A DNA stretch of 64,000 nt, taken from assembly GCA_017403125.1 (NCBI GenBank), contig JAFQOR010000023.1, positions 1 through 64,000 of the forward strand, written 5' to 3'. Positions 1-8,768 of the stretch are shown here, one piece after another. Each line of letters opens with the position of its first letter. Position 1 is the stretch's first letter. This stretch comes from Alistipes sp. (lineage in GTDB: Bacteria; Bacteroidota; Bacteroidia; Bacteroidales; Rikenellaceae). Below the pieces are notes generated by a model. It was not told the DNA's origin. It worked only from the letters and a program-made list of their open reading frames with translations, and ran no database searches. Made by a program: the position numbers and the translations under genes.

Positions 1-871
1 AACGGTCCTCCTTGGCAGCAGTACCAATGAACATAGAGTTGCGGTCGATCTCGTTGTAGAGCAACTCGGCCTTCTCCTTATTCATCTTGTACATAACCTC
101 AACACCACCAAGCTCCTTAACCCACTTCAAAGTCTGGTACATAACGAAGATGGGGAATACGGGAGGTGTGTTGAACATTGAGTGGTTGCGAGCCTCCTCG
201 GGATAGTGTGTAGCGTAATCAACCATAGTCTGGAGCTTACGACCCGACTGACCGAGAAGATCCTTGCGAATGATAACGAAAGTTACACCAGCGGGGCCTA
301 CGTTCTTCTGGGCACCACCATAGATCATACCATACTTCTTGATGTCGATAGGACGTGACATGATGTCTGATGACATATCGGCAACCAAAGTTACGGGCGA
401 GTCGATATCCTCGTGAATCTCGGTACCGTAGATAGTGTTGTTGGTTGTGATGTGGAAGTAGTCAGCATCCGTAGGAATAGTGTAGTTCTTGGGAATGTAG
501 CTGTAAGTCTTGTCCTCCGAAGATGCAACAACCTCAACCTCACCATAGAACTTTGCCTCCTTAACAGCCTTCTTTGCCCATACGCCGGTCTGCAAGTAAG
601 CAGCCTTGGTCTTCAAAAGGTTTGCGGGAACCTGGAAGAACTGAGTTGAAGCACCACCACCTACGAAGAATACTGCGTAGTCATCGGGAATGTTCAAAAG
701 GTCACGCCACAACTGCTCAACCTCAGCCATAACGCGCTCCCAGCCGGGAGTACGGTGTGAGATCTCAAGAATACCGATACCAGTGTTGTCAAAGTCACGG
801 ATCGCCTCGATAGCAGCCTCAACAGCCTGACGGGGAAGTACGCAGGGACCTGCGTTGAAATTGTGTTTCAT
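1..871 (-). CDS. serC: Phosphoserine aminotransferase (3' end outside window)
   Basis: PLP enzyme of serine biosynthesis, converting 3-phosphohydroxypyruvate to phosphoserine with glutamate. The visible 290 residues start MKHNFNAGPCVLP, the typical SerC opening. They contain the SHR motif near residue 38, the glycine-rich FFVGGGASTQF near 68-78 and the PLP-lysine motif GGAQKNVGPAG with Lys189. The family is about 360 residues, so roughly 70 C-terminal residues lie beyond base 1. The start at 871 is the only ATG that gives the conserved N-terminus. Transcription probably starts from the TAnnTTTG promoter at 1016-1046, giving a leader of about 140 nt. galK lies upstream on the same strand but with a separate promoter. 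Cytoplasmic; identification is secure. Confidence 0.95.
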   Translation of the reverse strand, partial: MKHNFNAGPCVLPRQAVEAAIEAIRDFDNTGIGILEISHRTPGWERVMAEVEQLWRDLLNIPDDYAVFFVGGGASTQFFQVPANLLKTKAAYLQTGVWAKKAVKEAKFYGEVEVVASSEDKTYSYIPKNYTIPTDADYFHITTNNTIYGTEIHEDIDSPVTLVADMSSDIMSRPIDIKKYGMIYGGAQKNVGPAGVTFVIIRKDLLGQSGRKLQTMVDYATHYPEEARNHSMFNTPPVFPIFVMYQTLKWVKELGGVEVMYKMNKEKAELLYNEIDRNSMFIGTAAKEDR

Positions 872-1015
872 AAGTTTCAAGTTTTTTTGTTTGGTTAATA
901 TTAAGTAAACTAATCGTTCTTTTATTGTCTTATCTCGCGGTAATTATATCTATACCTTATCTCAAAAAACAGCTATCTTCTCTCCTAATTTTGCTGATTT
1001 GTTCCACAGAACACA

Positions 1016-1046
1016 CAAAGATAATAAAAATTTACCATTCTCAAAA
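1016..1046 (-). promoter_or_regulatory. Bacteroidota promoter for serC
   Basis: Reads TTTTG, 18 bp, TATCTTTG on the minus strand, a close match to the Bacteroidota sigma-A consensus. It lies between the galK stop and serC. Confidence 0.75.
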
Positions 1047-1062
1047 GGAAAAGAGGCAAATT

Positions 1063-2202
1063 TTAGTTTATTCTTCGCGCTCCGTCTGAAATTACCACCG
1101 AATAGACCTTTGGCTCATGACCATACCTCTCTGCAAAACGCGCCTTTGCCGTTGCAAGGAAGCCCTCGTACAACTCGGCACGAACAAGGTTGATGGTGCA
1201 ACCGCCAAAGCCGCCGCCCATGATGCGTGAACCCGTAACGCCACACTCCTCGGCAAGCGTAGCCAAGAAGTCGAGCTCCTCGCACGACACCTCATAATCC
1301 TTCGACATACCCCAGTGTGTTTCGTACATGCGCCTACCCACCGTTTCGTAGTCGCCACGCTCCAAGGCTGCACACACATCCAGCACGCGCTGCTCCTCAC
1401 CAATGACATAGCGTGCACGCTTGTAGTCCTCCTCCGAAATCTCGCCCTTGATAGCGTCGAGCTGCGCCATAGTTGCACCACGCAGGAACTCCTGACCGAG
1501 CTTCGCCGCCACCCTCTCGCACGATGCGCGACGGTCGTTATAGGGCGAACCCACGAGTTCGTGCTTGACAACCGAGTCGAGTAGGACGAGTTTATAGCCA
1601 TGCTCCTCGGGGTTGAACGGGAAGTATTCAAACTCCATAGAGCGACAGTCGAGGCGCATCAGATGTCCCGCCTTGCCAAATACCGACGCAAACTGATCCA
1701 TAATGCCGCACTTAACACCACAATAGTTATGCTCCGTAGATTGACCTATACGCGCCAACTCAAAGCGATCGATACCCAACTCGTAGATGTCGTTCAGAGC
1801 GTTGGCAAAGGTAGATTCCAGAGCAGCAGACGATGACATGCCTGCACCAAGAGGCACATCGCCCGAGAATGTTGTATCGAAACCCTTGACCTGACCACCG
1901 CGCTTCTGAATCTCGCGACATACGCCAAAGATATAGCGCGCCCAGCTCGCGGCAGGGGCATCCTCCTCGCGCAAACCAAACTCCACATAATCGTCTAAAT
2001 CGACAGCATAGGCACGCACCACGTCGAGTCCATTGGGCTTAATCATGGCAACCATACCCTTGTCGATAGCCCCGGGAAAGACGAAGCCTCCGTTGTAGTC
2101 GGTATGCTCGCCAATAAGGTTGATTCTTCCGGGCGATGCAAACAACATACCCTTGTCACCAAAGCGCTCGCAGAACTTCTGCTCAACAACATTCACATTC
2201 AT
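1063..2202 (-). CDS. galK: Galactokinase
   Basis: GHMP-family kinase that phosphorylates galactose to galactose-1-phosphate at the head of the Leloir pathway. It has the galactokinase signature GRINLIGEHTDYNGG (residues 25-39), the ATP-binding GDVPLGAGMSSSAAL (114-128), CGIMDQFAS with the catalytic-base Asp near 169, and a C-terminal GSRIMGGGFGGCT motif. The 379 residues match the usual family length. The ATG at 2202 gives a complete N-terminus, and a good promoter sits about 70 bp upstream. No galM or galT is adjacent, so it is not in a visible galactose operon. It is divergent from the prolyl-tRNA editing gene. Confidence 0.96.
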   Translation of the reverse strand: MNVNVVEQKFCERFGDKGMLFASPGRINLIGEHTDYNGGFVFPGAIDKGMVAMIKPNGLDVVRAYAVDLDDYVEFGLREEDAPAASWARYIFGVCREIQKRGGQVKGFDTTFSGDVPLGAGMSSSAALESTFANALNDIYELGIDRFELARIGQSTEHNYCGVKCGIMDQFASVFGKAGHLMRLDCRSMEFEYFPFNPEEHGYKLVLLDSVVKHELVGSPYNDRRASCERVAAKLGQEFLRGATMAQLDAIKGEISEEDYKRARYVIGEEQRVLDVCAALERGDYETVGRRMYETHWGMSKDYEVSCEELDFLATLAEECGVTGSRIMGGGFGGCTINLVRAELYEGFLATAKARFAERYGHEPKVYSVVISDGARRIN

Positions 2203-2272
2203 AAGCTACTATATATTATATAATCTGTATCGCAGTTTGTGCACCTATTCGTTACACCACCTTTCATCCTTA

Positions 2273-2303
2273 CAAAGTTAGGCATTTTATTCGACTCAAA
2301 CAA
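2273..2303 (-). promoter_or_regulatory. Promoter for galK
   Basis: TTG, 20 bp, TAACTTTG on the minus strand. It is back to back with the divergent promoter at 2323. Confidence 0.7.
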
Positions 2304-2322
2304 CCTTTTTCGAGTTTTTTTG

Positions 2323-2330
2323 TACCTTTG
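2323..2330 (+). promoter_or_regulatory. -7 box four bases before the prolyl-tRNA editing gene
   Basis: TACCTTTG is followed by cact and then ATG at 2335, so the transcript should start at or within 2 nt of the start codon. I see no clear -33 TTG at the right distance. Confidence 0.6.
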
Positions 2331-2334
2331 CACT

Positions 2335-2826
2335 ATGGAACGACGCGATAAAGTTTTCGAATGGCTCACAAGCCACGACATAAGCTACACATGGTATGAG
2401 CATCCCGAGGCTCCGACCATTGAGATTGCACGCCAATATTGGCGTAACGATGGCTCGAAACACTGCAAGAATCTATTTTTCAGAAATCATAAGGGCAACC
2501 GCCACTATCTTGTCGTGTTCGACTCGGAGAGGTCGATGGCGATACACGACTTGGAGCACATACTCCACCAGGGCAAACTATCGTTTGCCTCACCCGAGCG
2601 CATGATGAAGTGGTTGGGACTATCCCCCGGCTCGGTATCGCCCTTTGGGTTGATAAACGACGAGGAGTGCCACGTCCATCTGTTTCTGGACGAGAGCCTG
2701 CGACAGCAGAGCGCGTTGAGTTTTCATCCCAACGACAATCGATTTACGGTGGTTATATCGCGCGAAGAGTTTGAGCGCTATCTAACGCTCGTGGGCAACA
2801 CCTATGAGTATATAAAGCTATATTAG
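2335..2826 (+). CDS. Prolyl-tRNA editing protein (YbaK/ProX family)
   Basis: Single-domain trans-editing deacylase homologue related to the INS domain of prolyl-tRNA synthetase. Members hydrolyse misacylated tRNA-Pro, usually Ala- or Cys-tRNA-Pro. The 163-residue protein has the conserved block HCKNLFFRNHKGNRHYLVV with the key lysine, the GKLSFASPERM segment, and the GLSPGSVSPFGLIND motif diagnostic of the ProX/PrdX branch. The frame is open upstream to 2239, but ATG 2335 is chosen because the promoter -7 box ends at 2330 and the homology begins with MERRDKVFEWL. Substrate preference cannot be read from sequence. It ends convergently with a lipoprotein gene 21 bp away. Confidence 0.88.
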   Translation: MERRDKVFEWLTSHDISYTWYEHPEAPTIEIARQYWRNDGSKHCKNLFFRNHKGNRHYLVVFDSERSMAIHDLEHILHQGKLSFASPERMMKWLGLSPGSVSPFGLINDEECHVHLFLDESLRQQSALSFHPNDNRFTVVISREEFERYLTLVGNTYEYIKLY

Positions 2827-2847
2827 CCCCGCGACACCAAGCAAGGC

Positions 2848-3309
2848 CTACGGCAGATTGCTATATGCGAACATCTTGCCATCGGCAAGCTCCACATCCA
2901 CCGATAAATCTACGCCACCATCATCCGTGCGCTTGATATATATGGTACCGCTGCGCAACGGGTGGTAGTTGGTATAGAGTGACACCGGGTCCTCGAACAC
3001 AAAGTAGTAGTCGTCGTTGTGGTAGTATTTTTCAACATCCAACTCCACACCCTCGAATTGTGGGTGTACGCCCACAACACAATAGGTTGATGACGCAGCA
3101 TTGCCACCATTATCCACAATGAGCATAGCCGCAATAAATCCATCACTCGACACACGAACCTCGCCTACCGGAAACTCCATATCGTCGTACCAAAACGCCC
3201 CATGACCATCGTTGGTGTTCGGTGTTGTGCTCGGCGCCGTATCGTCGTTGTCGCACGCCACGACCAGACATAACGCCACGAGCGGCAGTATGTATCTATT
3301 CCACTTCAT
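2848..3309 (-). CDS. Small surface lipoprotein, last gene of three-gene operon
   Basis: A 153-residue protein of unknown function. The signal peptide MKWNRYILPLVALCLVVAC ends in a lipobox, and the mature protein starts CDNDD, acidic residues near the cysteine as in Bacteroidota surface-exported lipoproteins. The start at 3309 is 4 bp after the upstream stop and is preferred over an in-frame TTG at 3327. A GGAGG lies in the upstream gene's last codons. The C-terminal half (SGTIYIKRTDDGGVDLSV, then ELADGKMFAY) resembles segments of the neighbouring lipoprotein, so the two probably share a beta-sandwich-like module. Function not recognised. Confidence 0.8.
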   Translation of the reverse strand: MKWNRYILPLVALCLVVACDNDDTAPSTTPNTNDGHGAFWYDDMEFPVGEVRVSSDGFIAAMLIVDNGGNAASSTYCVVGVHPQFEGVELDVEKYYHNDDYYFVFEDPVSLYTNYHPLRSGTIYIKRTDDGGVDLSVDVELADGKMFAYSNLP

Positions 3310-3313
3310 AATC

Positions 3314-4594
3314 CTATACCTCCTCAACAGAGCCTACGTAGTATGCTCCTACGACTTCGTTATTCATGAACTCCGCCTCGACGGTCATATCCTCCTCGTT
3401 GAAGTTGATGATAAGCGTACCGGTAAATCCATTTGCCTTGTTCATCACCTCGTTGTTGAAGCTCACGTAGATACGCGAATCCGACGAGAAGCCACTAATC
3501 GTTCCATCGAAGCGCTCCTTGGGCATATACATAACCAAATCTGCCCCCTTTGCCATGAGTTGCAACGACCATATCTCGCTGTCGCTACGGTCGATGATAG
3601 CACGACTGATAGACTTTGCATTACCATTGAATCGAATCTCGTTGTTGCGCTCCTCGACAACCGTGGCATCGCCACACTTGCCACTGAACATAAGTTCCAT
3701 GCTCTCCAAGCCCCACTCGACATCCATCAACACCGTAAACTCGTCGGGCGCAGCACCGCGCCTAATAAGAAACGTTCCGGTAGAGCCACGCAAGTCGTCC
3801 GACGTGATAGCAATCGAGAGTGGCGCATAGGAGTTATCGACAAGACCAGCCTCGAAGTAGCCGTCGCAAGCCTCCAAGTCGATACTTTCGCCACTACACA
3901 GAGCATCCTCTACCACCAAATAGACGTACCACGTGGCACTCTCAACCATGTCGGCATAGTAATCTACGCCCGCAGGTGTGAAGTAGAGATAGGTCATACC
4001 CTCCTCCTGCTTACAAAAGGATGCACGCAGGGGCTTAACCTCGCCGTTGCGGATTATTTTATTCTCATTTACAACAAGTTCGTCCTTGACACGCATACGC
4101 GCTGCCAACATTGTGCCGTCCGACAACACCATATCGACAAATACTATCGCCTCGCCATCGACATACGTAAACGTACAGCTACCCTCCGTAATCTCGTCAT
4201 GCGTTGCCGGCGTGACCTCCGTCAGCGGAGCACGTGCAAGCGTGCTTATGACCGTATATAACGACGACTCCGTCATCATATCAAACTCCGCACCCTTCAA
4301 TACGGGGCTTATTGCAACATAGAAATAGTCGTTATCCCCAACAAAGAAGTCATCGAACACTCCAACGCCCTCCTGCGTGGAACCCACGATACACAGATAC
4401 TCTCCGAGGTTGGATAGAGCCAAACTCTTGAAGCTCTCGACCTCGCCATTTATGGCAAAACTATTATCCTGCAACTCATCCGACGTAACAATGCCATCAT
4501 CGGTCACTACGGGCGCCTCACCGCCATCATCGCCACACGCAACAAAGCCCATAACAACAACAGCAGCAACAAGCAGATAGACAACTCTTTTCAT
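3314..4594 (-). CDS. Surface lipoprotein, middle gene of operon
   Basis: A 426-residue lipoprotein of unknown function. The signal peptide MKRVVYLLVAAVVVMGFVAC is followed by CGDDGGE. The mature part is beta-rich and appears to contain three related blocks, each ending with a strand pattern like GTFLIRR...VLMDVEWG or GSCTFTYVDG...VFVDMVLSDG. The same pattern occurs in the downstream 153-residue protein, suggesting that gene arose from one block. No enzyme motif is visible. It follows the 387-residue lipoprotein with a 55-bp gap and very likely shares its transcript. It probably acts on the outer-membrane surface. Confidence 0.8.
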   Translation of the reverse strand: MKRVVYLLVAAVVVMGFVACGDDGGEAPVVTDDGIVTSDELQDNSFAINGEVESFKSLALSNLGEYLCIVGSTQEGVGVFDDFFVGDNDYFYVAISPVLKGAEFDMMTESSLYTVISTLARAPLTEVTPATHDEITEGSCTFTYVDGEAIVFVDMVLSDGTMLAARMRVKDELVVNENKIIRNGEVKPLRASFCKQEEGMTYLYFTPAGVDYYADMVESATWYVYLVVEDALCSGESIDLEACDGYFEAGLVDNSYAPLSIAITSDDLRGSTGTFLIRRGAAPDEFTVLMDVEWGLESMELMFSGKCGDATVVEERNNEIRFNGNAKSISRAIIDRSDSEIWSLQLMAKGADLVMYMPKERFDGTISGFSSDSRIYVSFNNEVMNKANGFTGTLIINFNEEDMTVEAEFMNNEVVGAYYVGSVEEV

Positions 4595-4649
4595 ATTAAA
4601 TAATGCTTTTTTTATAACACCTTTAAGGAAAACTGCATAGGCACAGCGC

Positions 4650-5813
4650 CTAATATACCGCGATACTCTCCGCGATACTCATGCTGCCTGCCACCTTGTA
4701 GCCACTATTCGAGCACTCCGCAAGCTCAAACTGCAACACATGCGAGCCATCGTCGCCACGCTCTACAAGAAGTTCACCTCCGACCAAACGCGCATAATCA
4801 CGCCACTCGCCGCCCTCCATATCGATATACCACGAGCCTGCGATATAGGGATAGCTGAATAGGTCGGGCAACCCGGGCACCAAACGGTAGGGCACCACCT
4901 GATCACGGTCAATTGACGTATCTTCATTACGCTGCAACATGGTGTACACGCCCGCAGGAATACCATCCGCCTTGTCGGCACTCCAAGGCACCAACAACTC
5001 CAATCGCAGCACTCTGCCACTACCCTGCGGACGCCCCGTTGCGAGGTCGATGCCATCGTCTGCCATGAAGAGCAAGAAGCTACGATAGCTCTCATCTTTT
5101 AGATAGAATATATCGCCACGATCCTGCAACTGCGCCTGCGTAAAGTCGTTTAATTCAACGTCTTGATCTATTGTCGAGTTGGGCACGCCCTCCTCCACCT
5201 CACTCGTTATTTCGAAGTTGCCACTCCAACTAAAATAGCGTTTTAGGAACTTACTGCCGGCAACAACACCATCGATAGTCACGACACCCTCGTCGTTGAT
5301 GGTTATGTGCAACGAGCCCTCGTCCAAGAGGTCGTAGTTCATCACCGTAGAGCCCTCGTCGAGCGTAGCAAAGAACGAACCGTCGGCAACCTCGACACGC
5401 CCTCCCGGCAAATCGATTGTGGTCATGTAGCCAGGCACAAAACTCATGGGGCTGAAATCGCCCGAATTGGTCTGCACCGTGTAGCTACCCGTAATATACT
5501 CTACATCAGCCGACTGCTCGGCGTCGTATGGAGCATTGAGCAACAGCTGCATAACAGCGCCCTCGCCTATGGGATTTCCCGCGTCGTCGATCTCCATATC
5601 GGTACGCAACCTTATGAGCCACCCATCCGACAGCGCCTCGCCAATATCATCACCGTGGTACGTAACTTCGATTTCCGAAAACTCGATTCTCTGGGGTTCA
5701 CGTGGCACAAATGGCTCACCAACAACCTGTTGTTGCTCTTTATCGCATGCCGAAAACGACACCAACATGCCCACAATTGCAACCCTCAACCAATATACAC
5801 CAATCCTATTCAT
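4650..5813 (-). CDS. Surface lipoprotein, first gene of operon
   Basis: A 387-residue lipoprotein with signal peptide MNRIGVYWLRVAIVGMLVSFSAC and mature N-terminus CDKEQQQ. It has two copies of a beta-rich module. One runs near residues 60-210 (ITGSYTV, GGRVEVADGSFF, EGSLHITINDEGVVTIDG); the second near 230-385 (GIPAGVYTM, GSWYIDMEGGEW, GGELLVERGDDG, NSGYKVAGSM). The same G-x-P-x-G-x-Y / G-x-L-x-V arrangement recurs in the large lipoproteins at 57-62 kb. Function not recognised. The -7 box TAACTTTG ends only 4 bases before this ATG, so the three-gene operon probably begins with a leaderless start codon. Confidence 0.82.
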   Translation of the reverse strand: MNRIGVYWLRVAIVGMLVSFSACDKEQQQVVGEPFVPREPQRIEFSEIEVTYHGDDIGEALSDGWLIRLRTDMEIDDAGNPIGEGAVMQLLLNAPYDAEQSADVEYITGSYTVQTNSGDFSPMSFVPGYMTTIDLPGGRVEVADGSFFATLDEGSTVMNYDLLDEGSLHITINDEGVVTIDGVVAGSKFLKRYFSWSGNFEITSEVEEGVPNSTIDQDVELNDFTQAQLQDRGDIFYLKDESYRSFLLFMADDGIDLATGRPQGSGRVLRLELLVPWSADKADGIPAGVYTMLQRNEDTSIDRDQVVPYRLVPGLPDLFSYPYIAGSWYIDMEGGEWRDYARLVGGELLVERGDDGSHVLQFELAECSNSGYKVAGSMSIAESIAVY

Positions 5814-5817
5814 AATA

Positions 5818-5848
5818 CAAAGTTATAAAATTATTTACGTATATCAAA
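5818..5848 (-). promoter_or_regulatory. Leaderless-type promoter of the three-lipoprotein operon
   Basis: TTTG, 19 bp, TAACTTTG, then tatt and ATG at 5813 on the minus strand. Confidence 0.72.
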
Positions 5849-6091
5849 ATTATATCTATCCAAACTTACCCCTCCCCCGAAAAAAATCTTCTCCATGTGG
5901 GCTTATCGGGCTCGCCCGAATAAACCCCACCGACGAGGCGAACACCAAGCAGCGAAGGGGCGTAATGCAAGTAGCGAGCAGCACCTCTCAACAACCCGCC
6001 GAGCACCGCACCCAACAACGACATTGGCTGCTAAAAAGCGATTATTCCGTAATAATTTCGCTTCGAAGCTCGTTTATTAAAAAATAATATG
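5849..6091. other. Intergenic region between divergent operons
   Basis: About 240 bases without a gene. It holds a bulged hairpin at 5896-5930 (GTGGG...GGGC and GCCC...CCCAC arms) without a T-run, then a GC-rich stretch and an AT-rich approach to the bamD promoter. I see no convincing small gene. Confidence 0.4.
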
Positions 6092-6099
6092 TAACTTTG
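6092..6099 (+). promoter_or_regulatory. -7 box for the bamD-rpoZ-coaBC-recN cluster
   Basis: TAACTTTG about 50 bp before the bamD ATG. The -33 element is weak. Confidence 0.5.
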
Positions 6100-6150
6100 C
6101 GCACTTATCGCGCACATGTGCGAGAAGTAACTTTCGAAAGGATAACAAAA

Positions 6151-6978
6151 ATGAAGCGTCAAACGAGATATATCGCAACTCTTGTAGTGAGTGTTTTGGT
6201 GATTGTATCATGCAGCACTGTGTCGAAGATTATCAAATCGGGAGACCCCCAATATGCCTACGAACAGGCGCTTGAACTATACAACGAGGAGAAGTGGGAC
6301 AAGGCATCGAGCCTCTTTGAGGCGTGTCGCCACATCTATGTAGGCTCACCGCGCGAAGACTCGCTGACATTCTACAACGCACACTGCAAGTTCAAGGACC
6401 GCAAGTGGAGCGAGGCATCGTCACTCTTCGACGAGCACCGTCGTAAGTTTAGTCGCAGTCCCTTTATCGAGGATGTCGAGGGCATGTATGCCTTGTGCTA
6501 CTTCTACATGTCGCCATCGCACGAACGCGACCAGTCGATAACTACCGAGGCCATCATCGCCATCACGGAGTTCATGTCGCGATACCCAAATTCGAGGTAC
6601 TACAACGAGTTTCAGAGCATGCTCGACCAACTCTCGCTACGCCTACAAGAGAAGAGCTACATGAATGCCTATACCTACTACAAAATAGGACGCTACAAGT
6701 CGGCAATCGTAGCCTTCAAGAACGCGATGAAGGAGTATCCCGACTCGCCTTTCAGGGAGGATATGATGTACTACACCACAGTTGCGGCATATCGCCTTGC
6801 CGAGAACTCGATAGATAGCAAGCAGCTCGATAGATACTTGGCAATGCTCGACCACTACTACACATTCCTCGGCGACTACCCCGAGTCGCCACGCACAAAG
6901 GAGTTGGAGCGACTTGCAACACACGCCCGCAACTTCATCGACAAAAGCCGTTCGACAGAGGGCGACGCAACATACTAA
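6151..6978 (+). CDS. bamD: Outer membrane assembly lipoprotein BamD
   Basis: Component of the BAM complex that folds beta-barrels into the outer membrane. The 275-residue protein has the signal peptide MKRQTRYIATLVVSVLVIVSC and a TPR solenoid, beginning with DPQYAYEQALELYNEEKWDKASSLFE and including YPNSRYYNEFQSML and YPDSPFREDMMYYT, typical of Bacteroidota BamD/YfiO. ATG 6151 is chosen over an in-frame TTG at 6097, because 6097 overlaps the -7 box and would put residues before the signal peptide. In many Bacteroidales bamD precedes rpoZ and coaBC, as here. Confidence 0.9.
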   Translation: MKRQTRYIATLVVSVLVIVSCSTVSKIIKSGDPQYAYEQALELYNEEKWDKASSLFEACRHIYVGSPREDSLTFYNAHCKFKDRKWSEASSLFDEHRRKFSRSPFIEDVEGMYALCYFYMSPSHERDQSITTEAIIAITEFMSRYPNSRYYNEFQSMLDQLSLRLQEKSYMNAYTYYKIGRYKSAIVAFKNAMKEYPDSPFREDMMYYTTVAAYRLAENSIDSKQLDRYLAMLDHYYTFLGDYPESPRTKELERLATHARNFIDKSRSTEGDATY

Positions 6979-7007
6979 ATGCTCAACACCACAAGTCGAG
7001 GCGGAGC

Positions 7008-7141
7008 AACAAGAGGGGGCGGAGAGAAACAACAGGTGACAACAAGAGAGGGCGAAGAGAAACAGCGGGTGATAACAAGAGAGGGCTGTGAGGAGTAACG
7101 ATTGACAACAAGAGAGAGGGCGGAGAGAAACATTGGGTGAC
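7008..7141. repeat. Four imperfect 33-35 bp tandem repeats between bamD and rpoZ
   Basis: Units begin at 7008, 7041, 7074 and 7107, each opening AACAAGAG and containing a GGGCGGAGAGAAAC-like core. They lie in the transcribed spacer between bamD and rpoZ. No frame starts properly, so I treat it as a non-coding minisatellite. Confidence 0.75.
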
Positions 7142-7198
7142 AACGAAACAATTGATAGATAGCAAGAAAAAAAGAGAATACAAAAAACATAGAGTACA

Positions 7199-7519
7199 AT
7201 GGAGATTAAGAAGAACATTCCCACAAACACCATTACACGTAAATTGGTAGATTTGGACAGCCCAACAGGAAACATCTACGAGAGCATCAACATCATTGCT
7301 CGTCGTGCTAACCAAATCTCTACGGAGCTTAAAACAGAGCTTAATCGCAAGCTCGCCGACTTCTCGGCTCCGAGCGACAACTCTATCGAAGAGACCTTCG
7401 AAAACCGCGAGCAGATCGAGATTTCGCGCTTCTATGAGCGTCTGCCCAAGCCCGCCATTATCGCTACCGAGGAGTTCCTCGATGGCGAGGTGTACTTCCG
7501 TCACGGCGATAAGAAGTAG
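7199..7519 (+). CDS. rpoZ: RNA polymerase omega subunit (Bacteroidota type)
   Basis: A 106-residue protein with the omega features NIYESINIIARRANQIS near residues 24-40, and a C-terminal tail ending EEFLDGEVYFRHGDKK typical of Bacteroidota omega. Omega binds the beta' C-terminus and helps RNA polymerase assembly. It sits between bamD and coaBC, the usual neighbourhood. The preceding 220 bp hold a purine-rich minisatellite rather than an obvious separate promoter. Confidence 0.88.
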   Translation: MEIKKNIPTNTITRKLVDLDSPTGNIYESINIIARRANQISTELKTELNRKLADFSAPSDNSIEETFENREQIEISRFYERLPKPAIIATEEFLDGEVYFRHGDKK

Positions 7520-7565
7520 TATGTGCTCGTTAGCCAACGGCTAACAGTGGCAAAAAGCGAAGAGT

Positions 7566-8765
7566 ATGCTCAACGGAAAACATATAATACTCGGTATAAC
7601 TGGCAGCATAGCAGCATATAAGGCGGCTATGCTTTGCCGTCTTCTGGTGAAGGAGGGTGCCGAAGTCAAGGTGGTGATGACACCCCTTGCCAAGCAGTTT
7701 ATAACACCCCTGACGATGGCAACACTATCCAAGAACCCCATACTTGTCGAGTTTTTCAACCCCGAAAATGGAGAGTGGAACTCACACGTATCGTTGGGCG
7801 AATGGGCAGATATGTTGCTTATTGCCCCGGCAACGGCAAACACCATAGCAAAGATGACAACGGGCATCGCCGACAACTTGCTGCTCACAACCTATCTCTC
7901 GGCACGCAGCAAGGTTGCCGTAGCGCCCGCCATGGACCTCGACATGTATGCACATGTGACCACACAGCAGAACCTGCGAACACTCGCCCAACGTGGCGTA
8001 GCCATAATTGAGCCGGGCGCAGGAGAGCTCGCAAGTGGTCTTATGGGCAAAGGACGCATGGCCGAACCCGAAGAGATTGTAGAGCAGGTAAAGGCTATGC
8101 TCTGTCCCCACAACTATAGCCCACTGCATGGCAAACGCTTTGTGGTAACTGCCGGAGCTACAATCGAAAAGATTGACCCCGTGCGCTACATCACAAACCA
8201 CTCGACAGGCAAGATGGGCTATGCCATAGCCGAACAGCTTGCTGCGCGTGGCGCCGAAGTTAGACTCATAAGCGGTAGAACAACGCTGGATACACCCCAC
8301 GGCGTAGAGCGCATAGACGTACTCTCGGCAGAGGAGATGTACACTGCAACAACCAAGGAGTGGGCAGAGGCTGATGGCGCTGTGATGTGTGCCGCCGTAG
8401 CCGACTACACGCCTAAACATGTTGCCGACCACAAACTCAAAAAGGGGGATGGCGAGATGTTCATAGAGCTGAAACGCACCAAGGATATAGCACATGAGTT
8501 GGGTGCAAAGAAGCAGGGGCGCGTTTTGGTGGGCTTCGCACTCGAAACCGATAACGAAGAGGCTAATGCCGAGGGTAAGTTGCAGCGCAAGAACTTCGAC
8601 TTTGTGGTACTCAACTCGCTACGCGATGCCGGCGCCGGATTCCGAGGCGACACCAACAAGATAACACTCATCGACAAGGCCGGACGCGAGGAGCATCCGC
8701 TGATGTCGAAAAGGGATGTTGCAAACATCATTGTAGATAAGATAGAAACACTTTTTAACCGATAG
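7566..8765 (+). CDS. coaBC: Bifunctional phosphopantothenoylcysteine decarboxylase/synthase
   Basis: Coenzyme A biosynthesis: the C-terminal CoaB half ligates cysteine to 4'-phosphopantothenate with CTP, and the N-terminal CoaC half decarboxylates the product using FMN. The flavin-domain start GITGSIAAYKAAML (10-23), active-site His74 (SHVSLGEW), PAMD motif (121-124) and the CoaB part with TAGATIEKIDPVRYITNHS and KLKKGDGE are all present. The 399 residues are normal. One oddity: in the loop that carries the CoaC catalytic cysteine (ACG in E. coli) this protein reads GELASGLMGKGRM, with Ser157 at that place. recN starts 3 bp after the stop. Confidence 0.93.
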   Translation: MLNGKHIILGITGSIAAYKAAMLCRLLVKEGAEVKVVMTPLAKQFITPLTMATLSKNPILVEFFNPENGEWNSHVSLGEWADMLLIAPATANTIAKMTTGIADNLLLTTYLSARSKVAVAPAMDLDMYAHVTTQQNLRTLAQRGVAIIEPGAGELASGLMGKGRMAEPEEIVEQVKAMLCPHNYSPLHGKRFVVTAGATIEKIDPVRYITNHSTGKMGYAIAEQLAARGAEVRLISGRTTLDTPHGVERIDVLSAEEMYTATTKEWAEADGAVMCAAVADYTPKHVADHKLKKGDGEMFIELKRTKDIAHELGAKKQGRVLVGFALETDNEEANAEGKLQRKNFDFVVLNSLRDAGAGFRGDTNKITLIDKAGREEHPLMSKRDVANIIVDKIETLFNR

Positions 8766-8768
8766 CTA

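Noticed and set aside
2239..2334. Longer start for the prolyl-tRNA editing gene
   Set aside because: The added 32 residues cross the promoter -7 box and are not part of the family.
3212..4261. 349-codon plus-strand frame over the lipoprotein genes
   Set aside because: The minus-strand frame has a lipobox signal peptide and operon spacing; the plus frame has neither.
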